Shown one piece after another: positions 45,349 to 54,189 of a stretch of 64,000 nt of DNA. The first letter of the stretch is position 1. Each line of letters opens with the position of its first letter. The position numbers and the translations under genes are program-made. The notes under the pieces were generated by a model. That model was not told where the DNA came from. It did no database searches and saw nothing but the letters and a program-made list of their open reading frames with translations. Source of the DNA: Alcanivorax sp. 24 (GTDB lineage: Bacteria > Pseudomonadota > Gammaproteobacteria > Pseudomonadales > Alcanivoracaceae); contig NZ_SNUA01000002.1 of assembly GCF_004360225.1 (NCBI RefSeq), positions 186,001 through 250,000 on the forward strand, read 5' to 3'.

Positions 45349-45744
45349 ATGGATATTGAAGAAGCCCGTCGGGTTGTCTCGGCCCTGGCCAATGGCGTAC
45401 ATCCTGTAACCGGTGAAGTTCTGCCGGAAGAGCACTTGTACAACGAACCTGCCGTTATTCGTTCTCTGTTTACGCTACTGAAAGCCGTGCGGATGCCCAA
45501 GCGGGCGCCGCTGAGTCTGGAAGAGCGGCAAAAGGAGAACGTTAAACTCGGCCGCCCCAGAAATGCCGGGCTGCCGTGGACGGAGACGTTGCGGGAGGAG
45601 CTGGCGAAGCAGTTTCGTGGCGGCGCCGGCATCACGGATCTGACCGGCCGGTTCGAGCGCACCCGCGGGGCGATCTTGTCCGAGTTGCTTCGCCAGGGAC
45701 TGATTGAACCGGATCAAAGGCAAGCGGAGATGGAGCCCCGCTAG
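45349..45744 (+). CDS. Hypothetical 131-residue protein, paralogue of the gene at 56.5-56.8 kb
   Basis: A soluble 131-residue protein. N-terminal motif A..VVSALANGVHPVTGEVLP, then PAVIRSLFTLLKAVR; a GLPWTETLREELAKQFRGGA and RTRGAILSELLRQGLI segment looks like a helix-turn-helix or UvrD-type winged tail. The same length and pattern occur in the leftward gene at 56453-56848. A GGAGTACTT ribosome site precedes the ATG. Probably nucleic-acid binding; unknown function. Confidence 0.8.
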   Translation: MDIEEARRVVSALANGVHPVTGEVLPEEHLYNEPAVIRSLFTLLKAVRMPKRAPLSLEERQKENVKLGRPRNAGLPWTETLREELAKQFRGGAGITDLTGRFERTRGAILSELLRQGLIEPDQRQAEMEPR

Positions 45745-45862
45745 CGCTGCCGGAGGTGTCTGCCCTCGCGTTTGGGTATACAGTGCGAAAATCGCATTGG
45801 CCACGGCCGTTCGTCTATTCCGGAGAATAACGAATGGCCGCGGCAAAACCGGGAGAGCAGAG

Positions 45863-46843
45863 ATGCAATACACGCGACTGGGCCGTACTGGCCTGAAGGT
45901 TTCCCGCCTGTGTCTGGGGTGCATGACCTACGGTATTCCTGATCGTGGCAAGCACGCCTGGACCCTTGACGAAGAGCGCAGCCGGCCTTTGATCCGCCAG
46001 GCGTTGGAGGCGGGCATCAATTTCCTCGATACCGCCAACGCCTATTCCGATGGCACTTCGGAGGAAATCGTCGGGCGCGCCATTGGTGATTTCGCCCGCC
46101 GTGACGAGATCGTACTGGCCACCAAGGTATTCATGCCGATGTCCGGCGATGCCAATGGCGGCGGCCTGTCCCGTAAGGCGATCATGCGGCAAATCGATAA
46201 TAGCCTGAGACGATTGGGCACCGACTATGTGGATCTCTACCAGATCCATCGCTGGGATTACCACACTCCCATCGAGGAAACCCTGGAAGCGCTGCACGAT
46301 GTGGTGAAGGCCGGCAAAGCCCGTTATATCGGCGCGTCGTCCATGTACGTCTGGCAATTCGCCAAGGCGGTGTTCACCTCCCGTCAGAACGGTTGGACTG
46401 AGTTCGTCAGCATGCAGAACCATTTAAACCTTCTGTACCGGGAGGAAGAACGGGAGATGTTGCCGTTCTGCGCCGACCAGGGCATCGGCGTACTGCCGTG
46501 GAGCCCGCTGGCACGAGGGCGTCTGGCGCGGGAGCCGGATCAGGACAGCGATCGGCAGCGTACCGATGAGTTTGGCAAGGGACTGTATGTGCAAATGGCG
46601 GAAGCGGACCGGCGAGTGATCGAGGCGGTGGGCCGGGTGGCCACCGCCCGCGGCGTACCGCGTGCGCAGGTGGCGCTGGCCTGGCTGTTGCATCAGTCTC
46701 CGGTGACCGCGCCGATTGTCGGTGCCAGTAAGCCGGTGCAATTGGAAGATGCTGTCAGTGCCTTGTCCCTGGAACTGTCCGGGGAAGAGATAGCCGCCTT
46801 GGAACAGGCGTACATTCCCCATGATGTGGTGGGATTCAGCTGA
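45863..46843 (+). CDS. Aldo/keto reductase
   Basis: A 326-residue TIM-barrel reductase. The catalytic Asp and Tyr lie in FLDTANAYSDGTSEE, Lys in VLATKVF and His in YQIHRWD. The NADPH-binding C-terminal part includes SPVTAPIVGASKPVQLEDAV. It resembles the YajO/Tas group that reduces aldehydes and quinones. A GGGAGAG ribosome site precedes the start at 45863. Confidence 0.93.
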   Translation: MQYTRLGRTGLKVSRLCLGCMTYGIPDRGKHAWTLDEERSRPLIRQALEAGINFLDTANAYSDGTSEEIVGRAIGDFARRDEIVLATKVFMPMSGDANGGGLSRKAIMRQIDNSLRRLGTDYVDLYQIHRWDYHTPIEETLEALHDVVKAGKARYIGASSMYVWQFAKAVFTSRQNGWTEFVSMQNHLNLLYREEEREMLPFCADQGIGVLPWSPLARGRLAREPDQDSDRQRTDEFGKGLYVQMAEADRRVIEAVGRVATARGVPRAQVALAWLLHQSPVTAPIVGASKPVQLEDAVSALSLELSGEEIAALEQAYIPHDVVGFS

Positions 46844-46864
46844 GCCTGATGGGCAAAACGCCGC

Positions 46865-46870
46865 TATAAT
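46865..46870 (+). promoter_or_regulatory. Consensus -10 box for the TerB-like gene
   Basis: TATAAT lies in a small GC dyad (CGCCGC before, GCGGCG after), 40 bases before the ATG at 46911. The -35 region is poor, so the promoter may need an activator or be weak. Confidence 0.45.
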
Positions 46871-46910
46871 CGCGGCGCCGATGACGTCATGGAGACAGGG
46901 AGGTACGGGC

Positions 46911-47447
46911 ATGCATATCGTATTGGGTTTGTTGGGGACGTTGGTCACGATTCTGTGGCTGCTTTATCGCCTGGCGGAGATGGGCATCGATCTGGGCGGA
47001 CTGAATCCCTGGGCCTGGCGCCGTCGCCGCCAATGGCGCAGCCGCAGCCAGGGTAACCCGATCTATGCTTTGGAAAGCCCCATGGAGTTGACGGCGCTAT
47101 TAATGACCGCCGCCGCCAAATTGGATGGCGATATGAGCGGTGATGAAAAGCGGGCCCTGTTGACGTTGTTCCGGGAGACCTTCCACCTGCCCGAGGCCGA
47201 GGCCTCGGATCTGTTGGCCGCTTGCGTGCATTTGTTTGGTAAGGGCGAGGAAATCCGGGATAACCTGGCGGCGGTGGTGCGGCCCAGCCTTGAGCGGTTC
47301 TCGCCGGAGCAGGCTGAGTCGGCACTGGAACTGGTGGAGCGAATCACCCGGGTGGAGGGAACCCCTTCGCGGCGGCAACAGGATTTGCTCGAACAACTGG
47401 TGCCACTACTCCGGCCCGCTTCCCCCAAAAAAGGGCAATGGCGGTAG
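46911..47447 (+). CDS. TerB-like membrane-anchored protein
   Basis: A 178-residue protein with an N-terminal membrane anchor (IVLGLLGTLVTILWLLYRLA), an Arg-rich linker (WAWRRRRQWRSR) and a helical TerB-like domain: AAAKLDGDMSGDEKRALLTL, then FRETFHLPEAEASDLLAAC and a C-terminal helical pair. TerB domains occur in tellurite resistance and DnaJ-linked proteins; the soluble domain probably faces the cytoplasm. GGGAGG precedes the ATG. Confidence 0.8.
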   Translation: MHIVLGLLGTLVTILWLLYRLAEMGIDLGGLNPWAWRRRRQWRSRSQGNPIYALESPMELTALLMTAAAKLDGDMSGDEKRALLTLFRETFHLPEAEASDLLAACVHLFGKGEEIRDNLAAVVRPSLERFSPEQAESALELVERITRVEGTPSRRQQDLLEQLVPLLRPASPKKGQWR

Positions 47448-47457
47448 TCTTCGCGGG

Positions 47458-48249
47458 TTATGGCCACACACTGACGATCAGCATCAACAGTAGAAGCAGC
47501 AGATAAGCCCGGGCGTGCAGCCGGTCATTAATCGCCGGGATACAGTGTTTCGCGAACAGCATTCCGGCGATGCCGGCGATCACCAGGACACCGAGAACCC
47601 TGGTGTTGACGTATCCCAGATATTCCGCGCCAAGCGACTGGTCCTGTCCCAGCCACGCGTACATCACGGTGCCGACGATAGCCACCGGCATCGACAGCGG
47701 GTTGGCGGCGCTGACGCAGTATTTCATGTCATAGCCATGCCGGCGCAGCAGTGGAACGGTCATGACACTGCCGCCAACACCCAGCAGTGTGGCGATAGTA
47801 CCGATCAGCGGACCGCCCGCCCAGCGGGTCACCGGGCGTATCCGGCGGGGCTCGGGTTTACCCAGGAACCCCTTGCGCAGCAGAGCATCCAGCAGCGTCC
47901 CCGCCAGATAAAGACTGAACAGTATGCGTAATAGTGAATCACCGAGCAGATCGGCCAGACCGGCACCCAGCAGGGCGCCCACGCCGATGGGAAGAAGGAG
48001 AGGGGCGAGGATTTCGCTGTGCAGATACCCCCGTCGCCAGTTGGTATAAGTGGCATAGCCGGCGTTCAGGATCATCACCGCCGTGGACGTGGCCACGGCC
48101 ACGCGCATGCCATGGCCCGCGCCAATGCCGGTGGCGTTGACGAAATGATAGACGAAAGGGACCACCACGAAGCCGCCGCCGAAGCCGAACAGCAAAGTGG
48201 TGATACCGGTGGCGAAGCCCGCCACGGCGATGACGATAAAGTAGTCCAT
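47458..48249 (-). CDS. TauE/SafE-family membrane permease
   Basis: A 263-residue protein with about eight hydrophobic helices. The signature glycine-rich loops are GITTLLFGFGGGFVVVPFVY near the N terminus and IATLLGVGGSVMTVPLLRRH in the second half, the duplicated motif of TauE/SafE exporters. Members move sulfonates, sulfite or other anions. The ATG at 48249 is chosen over an open upstream frame. Divergent from an AraC gene. Confidence 0.9.
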   Translation of the reverse strand: MDYFIVIAVAGFATGITTLLFGFGGGFVVVPFVYHFVNATGIGAGHGMRVAVATSTAVMILNAGYATYTNWRRGYLHSEILAPLLLPIGVGALLGAGLADLLGDSLLRILFSLYLAGTLLDALLRKGFLGKPEPRRIRPVTRWAGGPLIGTIATLLGVGGSVMTVPLLRRHGYDMKYCVSAANPLSMPVAIVGTVMYAWLGQDQSLGAEYLGYVNTRVLGVLVIAGIAGMLFAKHCIPAINDRLHARAYLLLLLLMLIVSVWP

Positions 48250-48368
48250 GATAGCTGGGCTCCGTTGCGCCCGGATTATTTTCGGGATGGCCAGCATACG
48301 TCGCTGGCGTTGAGCGGGTATCATCGATCCTGCCAATCCTGATCGTGTTTCGGCCAGGGTGAGGCAGG

Positions 48369-49181
48369 ATGGGTACAGGGGCTTGGAAGAAGGCGATGCG
48401 AAACATCCCTATCGACGACATTGACGATACGCCGCGCCCTTTGGTGGCGATCCGCACGGATTATGCCGATGGGCAGGTGTTGCCCTGGCACCGTCATCGC
48501 CGGGTGCAATTGCTCTACGGCGCTACGGGTGTGATGCACGTTGCCACGCGGGCGGGGACCTGGGTGGTGCCGCCTGGACAGGCGGTCTGGATTCCGGCCG
48601 AGGAAGCGCACCAAGTGCGCATGCTCGGGGTGAGCACGCACAGCCTTTATCTGGAACCCGGCGCGGTGATCAGACCACCGTCGGTGTGCCAGGTGGTGAA
48701 AGTGTCGCCGTTGTTACGTCAACTATTAGCGGAAGCCGTACAGCTGCCTTTGTTGTATGACCTTGACGGTCGTGACGGTACCTTGGCGGAGTTGGTGTTT
48801 CATGAGCTGGCACGGCTGTCGTCTTTGCCGTTCCATATTCCGCTGCCGGAAGATGAACGCCTGCAGAAAGTCTGCCGCGCGTTCCTGGACGAGCCGGATA
48901 TTCACGCCCGTATCGACCACTGGCTGCCGCGTCTGGCGATGAGCGAACGCACCTTCAGCCGCTTATTCAAACAGCAGACAGGCCTGCCGTTTTTGCGTTG
49001 GAAACAACAGGCTTGCGTGGTGCTGGCGCTGGAGCGTCTGACGGCCGGGGAATCGATCACTCGCATCGCCCTTGAATATGGCTACGACAGCCCGGCGTCG
49101 TTCTCGACCATGTTCCGGCGGCGGCTGGGCCAACCGCCTTCTCGTTATCACCCTGACCGCCGATGGCGTGAGCCGGACTGA
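48369..49181 (+). CDS. AraC-family regulator (cupin type, NimR-like)
   Basis: A 270-residue regulator with an N-terminal cupin (LPWHRHRRVQLLYGATGVMH and WVVPPGQAVWIPAEEAHQV) and C-terminal HTH: LAMSERTFSRLFKQQTGLPF and SITRIALEYGYDSPASFSTM. NimR-like regulators usually control an adjacent efflux gene, here the divergent TauE/SafE gene (119-base gap). Start ATG at 48369; an in-frame ATG at 48396 is an alternative. Confidence 0.9.
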   Translation: MGTGAWKKAMRNIPIDDIDDTPRPLVAIRTDYADGQVLPWHRHRRVQLLYGATGVMHVATRAGTWVVPPGQAVWIPAEEAHQVRMLGVSTHSLYLEPGAVIRPPSVCQVVKVSPLLRQLLAEAVQLPLLYDLDGRDGTLAELVFHELARLSSLPFHIPLPEDERLQKVCRAFLDEPDIHARIDHWLPRLAMSERTFSRLFKQQTGLPFLRWKQQACVVLALERLTAGESITRIALEYGYDSPASFSTMFRRRLGQPPSRYHPDRRWREPD

Positions 49182-49191
49182 GGCGGTCGCC

Positions 49192-49884
49192 TCACTGGTC
49201 TTGCGAAAGACGCCGGGCCGCCCGGCGAGTGGCTTCCCAGCGCGCCGGCATGGCCGCGGCCATGGCGTCATTCACTTTATTCAGTATCGGTGCCGGTGCG
49301 GTTTCCGGACGGCCAGCGTTGAAGGGGGGCCGTGGCGCGTATTCCAATCCGAGCTGAATCGACTGTGCGACATCGGTGCCGGCCAGCTCCTTGATTACGG
49401 TAAGCGCGAAATCAATACCCGCGGTCACCCCGCCGCCGGTGATCAGATTGCCGTCGCGCACCACCCGCTCCGGATCAGCGATGGCGCCGAGCTCGCCAAG
49501 CATGTCCCGCCAGGCCCAATGGCAGGCGGCCCGCTTGCCTTTCAGCAGGCCGGCGGCGCCGAGAATCAGGGATCCGGTGCACACCGATGTCAGATAGCGG
49601 GCACTACTGGCCAGCCGTTTGAGTTCCGACAGATAGGTTGGATCCTCCATCACCGCCACACAGCCCACGCCACCCGGTACACACAATACATCACAGTGGG
49701 GGATGTCGGTGAGTGCCGCCAGCTCGGCGAAGATCAGGCCGTCGGCGCGCACCGGATCACCGTGCAGGGATGCCACCTGTATATGGGCGCCGGGCAATCG
49801 CGCGAAGAACATATGCGGACCGGTGAAATCCAGATGGGTGACGTCATCGTAAACGGCGAACACGATATTCAAAGTTTGCGTCAT
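49192..49884 (-). CDS. DJ-1/PfpI-family protein (isonitrile hydratase-like)
   Basis: A 230-residue protein. The strand DDVTHLDFTGPHMFFARL and the elbow TSVCTGSLILGAAGLLKGKR with the reactive Cys, then ACHWAWRD, match the isonitrile hydratase branch of the DJ-1 superfamily. A Gly-rich VTDGxxITGGGVTAGID-like segment follows. Biological substrate unknown. It is convergent with the AraC gene (10-base gap) and divergent from the GlxA-type gene. Confidence 0.9.
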   Translation of the reverse strand: MTQTLNIVFAVYDDVTHLDFTGPHMFFARLPGAHIQVASLHGDPVRADGLIFAELAALTDIPHCDVLCVPGGVGCVAVMEDPTYLSELKRLASSARYLTSVCTGSLILGAAGLLKGKRAACHWAWRDMLGELGAIADPERVVRDGNLITGGGVTAGIDFALTVIKELAGTDVAQSIQLGLEYAPRPPFNAGRPETAPAPILNKVNDAMAAAMPARWEATRRAARRLSQDQ

Positions 49885-49964
49885 GGTGGGGCTCCTGCTT
49901 GACGCCCCCCAGATTAGGGGGGCAAGGTGATGGCGCCAATGACCTGTTTCCCTCGATTTAAGCC

Positions 49965-50921
49965 ATGCATCGAATTGCCTTCTATGTGTTCCCCGACTTC
50001 CAGTTGCTGGACCTCAGTGGTCCGTTGGCGGCCTTTCAGAGGCTGGACCAACTGGCCCCGGAGCAGGCCTATGATTTGCGCGTGCTTTCCCGCCAGGGGG
50101 GCGGCGTGCGCAGTACCGCCGGTATCACCATAGACACCTCCAAGCCCGGTCGCGCGGTGGTGGATACCCTGATCGTGGTAGGGGGGCGGGGTGCTCACCA
50201 GGTGGCCGGGCAGCATGAGGAAAGAGATACCGTTCGGCGTCTGGCGCGGCGGGCCGATCGGGTCGCCAGTGTCTGTACCGGCGCGGTGATCCTGGCGGCG
50301 GCGGGATTGTTGGACGGTCGCCGCGTGACCACGCATTGGCGTTACACCGCTCAATTGCAACGGCGCTATCCGGCATTGAAGGTGGAGGGCGATCGCATCT
50401 ATATCCGTGATGGCCATATCTGGACTTCCGCTGGCATTACCGCCGGAATCGATCTGGCGCTGGCCATGATCGAACAGGATCTGGGGCTGGAACTGTCACG
50501 GGCCGCCGCCCGGGAGTTGGTGGTACATCAGCGGCGCTCCGGCGACCAGTCACAGTTTTCCGAGGCTCTGGCACTGGAACCGGAATCCGATCGCGTCCGC
50601 AGGGCGTTGGATTTTGCCCGTGCGCATCTGCACCAACCCTTACCGGTGGAACGTCTGGCCGAAGCCGCCTGTCTGGGGACTCGTCAGTTCAGCCGTTTAT
50701 TCCGTGCCGAAACCGGGGAGACCCCGGCGCGAGCGGTGGAACGGCTGCGTGTGGAAGCCGCGCGGCACCGGGTGGAAGCCGGCCATGAACCGATCGAGCG
50801 GATCGCCATCATGTTCGGGTTCAATGATCCGGAACGCATGCGCCGTGCTTTCGTTCGTCGTTTCGGACATGCCCCACAGGCGTTGCGGCGTCAGGCTCGC
50901 CGGGTGTTCCGGCGTTATTGA
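49965..50921 (+). CDS. GlxA-type regulator (DJ-1 domain plus AraC HTH)
   Basis: A 318-residue fusion: an N-terminal DJ-1/PfpI-like sensor (FYVFPDFQLLDLSGPLAAF, VASVCTGAVILAAAGLLDGR with Cys retained, TTHWRYTAQLQRRYP) and a C-terminal two-HTH AraC domain (LPVERLAEAACLGTRQFSRL and IERIAIMFGFNDPERMRRAF). It could respond to a small molecule related to the substrate of the divergent DJ-1 enzyme. Its stop codon overlaps the weak FNR-like site at 50918-50931. Confidence 0.92.
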   Translation: MHRIAFYVFPDFQLLDLSGPLAAFQRLDQLAPEQAYDLRVLSRQGGGVRSTAGITIDTSKPGRAVVDTLIVVGGRGAHQVAGQHEERDTVRRLARRADRVASVCTGAVILAAAGLLDGRRVTTHWRYTAQLQRRYPALKVEGDRIYIRDGHIWTSAGITAGIDLALAMIEQDLGLELSRAAARELVVHQRRSGDQSQFSEALALEPESDRVRRALDFARAHLHQPLPVERLAEAACLGTRQFSRLFRAETGETPARAVERLRVEAARHRVEAGHEPIERIAIMFGFNDPERMRRAFVRRFGHAPQALRRQARRVFRRY

Positions 50922-50931
50922 TCCAGATCAC
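50918..50931. promoter_or_regulatory. Second, imperfect FNR/ANR-like box
   Basis: TTGAT-CCAG-ATCAC, one base from the FNR consensus, about 140 bases before nirK and overlapping the stop codon of the upstream regulator. It may be an auxiliary site. Confidence 0.4.
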
Positions 50932-50977
50932 TGATCGATCCGGTTTGTCACTGCTCGGCACGGGGGTGGTTCGCTTC

Positions 50978-50991
50978 TTGATGCCGATCAA
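50978..50991. promoter_or_regulatory. Perfect FNR/ANR box upstream of nirK
   Basis: TTGAT-GCCG-ATCAA exactly fits the TTGAT-N4-ATCAA consensus of FNR, ANR and DNR. Its centre (50984.5) is about 85 bases before the nirK ATG. If it is a class II site at -41.5, transcription would start near 51026, putting a -10-like AT stretch in the NsrR-like palindrome. Confidence 0.8.
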
Positions 50992-50997
50992 AACTAA

Positions 50998-51020
50998 AAG
51001 ATTCATCTTAAATGCATATT
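50998..51020. promoter_or_regulatory. NsrR-like nitric-oxide operator
   Basis: AAGATTCATCT, one base, AAATGCATATT: an 11-1-11 imperfect inverted repeat (8 of 11 arm positions agree) resembling NsrR sites (AAGATGYATTT type). It begins 6 bases after the perfect FNR box and covers the expected -10 region, so NsrR could block transcription until NO appears. Confidence 0.65.
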
Positions 51021-51068
51021 TAATCCAGACCGCGACGGAGAGCCCGATAGCCAAAGTGAGGGTCGGCC

Positions 51069-52136
51069 ATGAAGTCTGGATTAACATCACATACCGTACT
51101 GAAGCAACTCGCCGGGGGGATCGCTCTGGCATTTATCTTGAGTGGCTGTACCACCGGTAAGGCGACAACCGAAGCGCCGCTCCCGGTGGAGCAGGCTCAA
51201 TTGACGGCACCTCCGCTGGTGCCACCACCGATTTCCCGCAAAGGGCCCGCCAAGGTGGTGGTGGACCTGGAAATGGTGGAACAGGAAATGCGCCTTTCCG
51301 ATGGTGTCACCTACGAGTTCTGGACGTTCGGTGGCACGGTGCCCGGCAGTTTCATCCGGATCCGTGAAGGTGACACCGTGGAGTTTCATCTCAAGAACCG
51401 CCATGACTCCCACGTGGCGCACAACATTGATCTGCACGCGGTCACCGGAACCGGCGGTGGCGCGGAAGCCACCTTCACTCTGCCGGGGCATAAAACGCAG
51501 TTCACCTTCAAAGCTCTGAACCCCGGTCTGTACGTCTATCACTGCGCCATGGCACCGGTGGGGATGCATATCGCCAACGGCATGTACGGCCTGATTCTGG
51601 TGGAACCGGAGGAGGGACTGCCACCGGTGGATCGCGAGTACTACGTCATGCAAGGTGACTTCTATACCGAGGGGGGCTATGGGGAGCCGGGCCTGCAACC
51701 ATTCAGCCTGGAAAAGGCGGTGGATGAGCACCCTACCTATGTGGTCTTCAATGGCAGTGAAGGAGCCTTGACCGGAGATGGAGCGCTCACCGCAGACGCC
51801 GGCGATAAGGTCCGTCTGTTCGTCGGCAACGGTGGTCCCAACCTGGTATCCAGCTTTCACGTGATTGGCGAGATCTTCGATCGCGTCTTCTACGAAGGGG
51901 GCAGCAAGTACCAGGAGAATGTGCAAACCACGCTGATCCCGGCTGGCGGCGCCGCCATGGTCGAGTTCACCACGGACGTTCCCGGCAACTTCATACTGGT
52001 CGATCACAGCATCTTCCGTACTTTCAACAAAGGCGCGCTCGGCATTCTCAGCGTGGACGGCGAGGTGAAACCGGAGATCTACACCGGCCAGCAGTTCAAC
52101 GGGGAATACCCGGAAGCCGAAGCGGGAGATCAATGA
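51069..52136 (+). CDS. nirK: Copper nitrite reductase NirK, lipoprotein form
   Basis: A 355-residue two-cupredoxin enzyme that reduces nitrite to NO. The signal ends in a lipobox (FILSGC, Cys27), so it is membrane-anchored like AniA. Type 1 copper ligands: H118, C159, H167 and M172. Type 2 copper ligands: H123, H158 and H264, with the catalytic Asp121 in HNIDLHA. All are present, so it should be active. It is first in the operon nirK-nirV-SCO-azurin, with ATGA overlap to nirV. Azurin in the operon is a plausible electron donor. Promoter sites indicate FNR/ANR activation and NsrR repression. Confidence 0.96.
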   Translation: MKSGLTSHTVLKQLAGGIALAFILSGCTTGKATTEAPLPVEQAQLTAPPLVPPPISRKGPAKVVVDLEMVEQEMRLSDGVTYEFWTFGGTVPGSFIRIREGDTVEFHLKNRHDSHVAHNIDLHAVTGTGGGAEATFTLPGHKTQFTFKALNPGLYVYHCAMAPVGMHIANGMYGLILVEPEEGLPPVDREYYVMQGDFYTEGGYGEPGLQPFSLEKAVDEHPTYVVFNGSEGALTGDGALTADAGDKVRLFVGNGGPNLVSSFHVIGEIFDRVFYEGGSKYQENVQTTLIPAGGAAMVEFTTDVPGNFILVDHSIFRTFNKGALGILSVDGEVKPEIYTGQQFNGEYPEAEAGDQ

Positions 52137-52894
52137 TGAAACGGAGGGGGCTCTGGATGCCACTGTTATGCATGCTGAGCGCGGCGGTGGTGGCGGACGA
52201 TTATGTGTCGCTGGCTGGTGGCCCCTTCCACTCCAGCTTACGGTTTGGCAATGGCGATAAGGCGGTCTTTGTCGCGGGTTATCAGTTGATGTCCCGACCG
52301 GTGCGCGAAGCGGAGTTTCTGGCTTTTGTCGAGACCCATCCGCAATGGCGTCGGGATCGGATTCCCGCCCTGTTCGCCGATGCTGGTTATCTGGCCCATT
52401 GGCCGGGGCCGCTGACACCGCGCTCGGAGGCCCTGGATTTCCCGGTAACCCGGGTGAGCTGGTTCGCCGCGGACGCCTACTGCCGGGCCCAGGGCGCGCG
52501 CCTGCCGAGCTGGCTGGAGTGGGAGTTCGCCGCCGCCGCCGATGACCGCCAGACTGATGCCCGTGACGATGCTCACCGTCGCCAGCGGGTTCTGACCGGG
52601 GGCACCCCTGGAGCCTACCGTGCTGCTGGAGAGAGCGAACCCAATGTGTATGGCGTGCATGACCTGCATGGGCTGGTCTGGGAATGGCCCTGGGATCACG
52701 CCAGCCTGATGGCCGCCGCCGATAGCCGTAACGTCGATACCGAAAACCCGCTGCGCTACTGCGGTGGCAGCGCGCTGGCATTCAGTGACCGCCGCGACTA
52801 TGCGGTGATCAAAAGGGTGGCCTTGCTGTCAGCGCTGTCCGCCCGTACCACTTTATCCAACCTCGGCTTTCGTTGCGCCAAGGAGCTTCCATGA
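52133..52894 (+). CDS. nirV: NirV-like protein (formylglycine-generating-enzyme fold)
   Basis: A 253-residue exported protein (hydrophobic N-terminal signal ending near VVADDY). It shows the SUMF1/PvdO-type fold: [20 protein letters not shown], then [29 protein letters not shown] and CGGSALAF with [10 protein letters not shown]. nirV usually follows nirK; its role may be maturation or assembly but is not settled. The ATG overlaps the nirK stop (ATGA) and its own stop overlaps the SCO gene (ATGA). Confidence 0.88.
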   Translation: MMKRRGLWMPLLCMLSAAVVADDYVSLAGGPFHSSLRFGNGDKAVFVAGYQLMSRPVREAEFLAFVETHPQWRRDRIPALFADAGYLAHWPGPLTPRSEALDFPVTRVSWFAADAYCRAQGARLPSWLEWEFAAAADDRQTDARDDAHRRQRVLTGGTPGAYRAAGESEPNVYGVHDLHGLVWEWPWDHASLMAAADSRNVDTENPLRYCGGSALAFSDRRDYAVIKRVALLSALSARTTLSNLGFRCAKELP

Positions 52895-53532
52895 AAGCGA
52901 ATCGCCAAGAAAAGGTCCAATACCTCAAGCCCTGGGACTGTCTTAGTGTGCTGGTGCCCCTGCTGGTGTTGGCGATACTGGTCCCTCAGTCCGTATGGGG
53001 TGAACGGCGCCTGCCCAGCGACTCCGTCTACGCACTCTCGGCCACGGTGGAAAACGAGCAAGGAGAAACGTTGCAATGGCAGGACCTGCGTGGCCAGCCC
53101 CGTCTGGTTTCGATGGTCTATACCCGCTGCCGCATGAGTTGTCCGTTGATCATTCACCAGGGAATGAGTGTGCAGCAGAGGCTCCTGGAAGAGGGCAAGG
53201 CGGTTCCCCGGTTACTGGTGATCTCCATGGATCCCGTTCATGACACTCCCGAGGTGCTGGCGGCGACCATGGCCCGTTATCGGCTGTCGCCGGAGCGGGC
53301 TACGTTCTTGCGGCCCCGGGACCACCAGGAAAGAACCCTGGCCGCGCTGTTGGATATCCGTTTCCGCCCACGTGATGACGGCGGCTTCGATCATACCAAT
53401 GTCTGGTTGCTGCTGGACGCCGAGGGTCGCGTCGTGGCGCGCACCGAGAAGATGACCGGCGCTCCGGACCCGTCCTTCGTCCGTCAGGTCGAGGCGCTCA
53501 TGGCATCCCATTCCTCTCAAGGAGATTACTGA
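52891..53532 (+). CDS. SCO1/SenC-family copper-binding protein
   Basis: A 213-residue membrane-anchored thioredoxin-fold protein. The N-terminal helix (LSVLVPLLVLAILVPQS) is followed by the copper/redox motif YTRCRMSCPLI (C80, C84) and the conserved His in GGFDHTNV. SCO proteins hand copper to cuproenzymes, normally the CuA site of cytochrome oxidase. In this operon NirK or azurin is the likely client. Its ATG overlaps the nirV stop and its stop overlaps the azurin start (TGATG). Confidence 0.92.
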   Translation: MKANRQEKVQYLKPWDCLSVLVPLLVLAILVPQSVWGERRLPSDSVYALSATVENEQGETLQWQDLRGQPRLVSMVYTRCRMSCPLIIHQGMSVQQRLLEEGKAVPRLLVISMDPVHDTPEVLAATMARYRLSPERATFLRPRDHQERTLAALLDIRFRPRDDGGFDHTNVWLLLDAEGRVVARTEKMTGAPDPSFVRQVEALMASHSSQGDY

Positions 53533-53987
53533 TGAATATCGCCACTTACGCCACCGCGGGCATGCTGATCTGGGGGCTCTCGGCTCTGGCACAGGCCGCC
53601 GATAACTGTCAGGTTACCCTGCGGGGTGATGACAACATGCGCTTTGACCTCTCCCGGCTTACGGTATCCTCCCGGTGCGAAGCCGTCACCATTGAACTGG
53701 CGCACACCGGCAAACTCGGTGCCAACGTCATGGGCCACAATGTGGTGGTGACATTGACCAGAGACTTCAAGGACGTGGCCACGGCGGGAACAAAGGCGGG
53801 ACCGGAGAACGGTTACGTGCCGCCTGATGATGACCGAGTCATCGGCGCCAGTGACATGATCGGTGGCGGACAGTCCACCTCTCTGACCATCCCCGTGAAT
53901 CATCTGCAAGCGGGTGAGGATTACACCTTCTTCTGCAGCTTCCCCGGTCACTGGACGATGATGAAAGGGAAGCTGTTGGTGAATTAA
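53532..53987 (+). CDS. azu: Azurin
   Basis: A 151-residue periplasmic blue copper protein with a signal peptide (cut after AQA, about residue 22). The type 1 copper ligands are H69 (MGHNVV), C135, H140 and M144 in CSFPGHWTMM. It carries electrons to nitrite reductase. Last gene of the nirK operon, with its start overlapping the SCO stop. No clear terminator follows. Confidence 0.95.
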   Translation: MNIATYATAGMLIWGLSALAQAADNCQVTLRGDDNMRFDLSRLTVSSRCEAVTIELAHTGKLGANVMGHNVVVTLTRDFKDVATAGTKAGPENGYVPPDDDRVIGASDMIGGGQSTSLTIPVNHLQAGEDYTFFCSFPGHWTMMKGKLLVN

Positions 53988-54088
53988 CCGAGGCTCTGGA
54001 ATTCAAGTCCAATGCTGATACCCTGAAACGTCATGACGGACTCGACCCGGCATCTCTCTCTACGAAGCCGTGGGCTTTACAGAAGGAG

Positions 54089-54109
54089 ATCCCGGGTCAA
54101 GCCCGGGAT
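54089..54109. repeat. Short perfect GC hairpin in a repeat-like intergenic stretch
   Basis: ATCCCGGG (54089-54096), a 5-base loop, CCCGGGAT (54102-54109), 8-bp stem. A degenerate partner (GTCAAGCCTGGGATG) follows at about 54118. The sequence looks like a dispersed intergenic repeat seen in many proteobacteria; the ORF reading through it (54033 onward) is not a gene. The gap 53988-54189 contains nothing else. Confidence 0.55.
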
Positions 54110-54189
54110 GACGTATAGGTCAAGCCTGGGATGCAGGGTATTTTTCGGAGATTCCCTAAGCGAGCGGGCGGTTAAAGAGGTGATCAGGG

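Noticed and set aside
51087-52781. Long open frame antisense to nirK/nirV (564 codons)
   Set aside because: It lies opposite two certain genes and reads as low-complexity mirror sequence.
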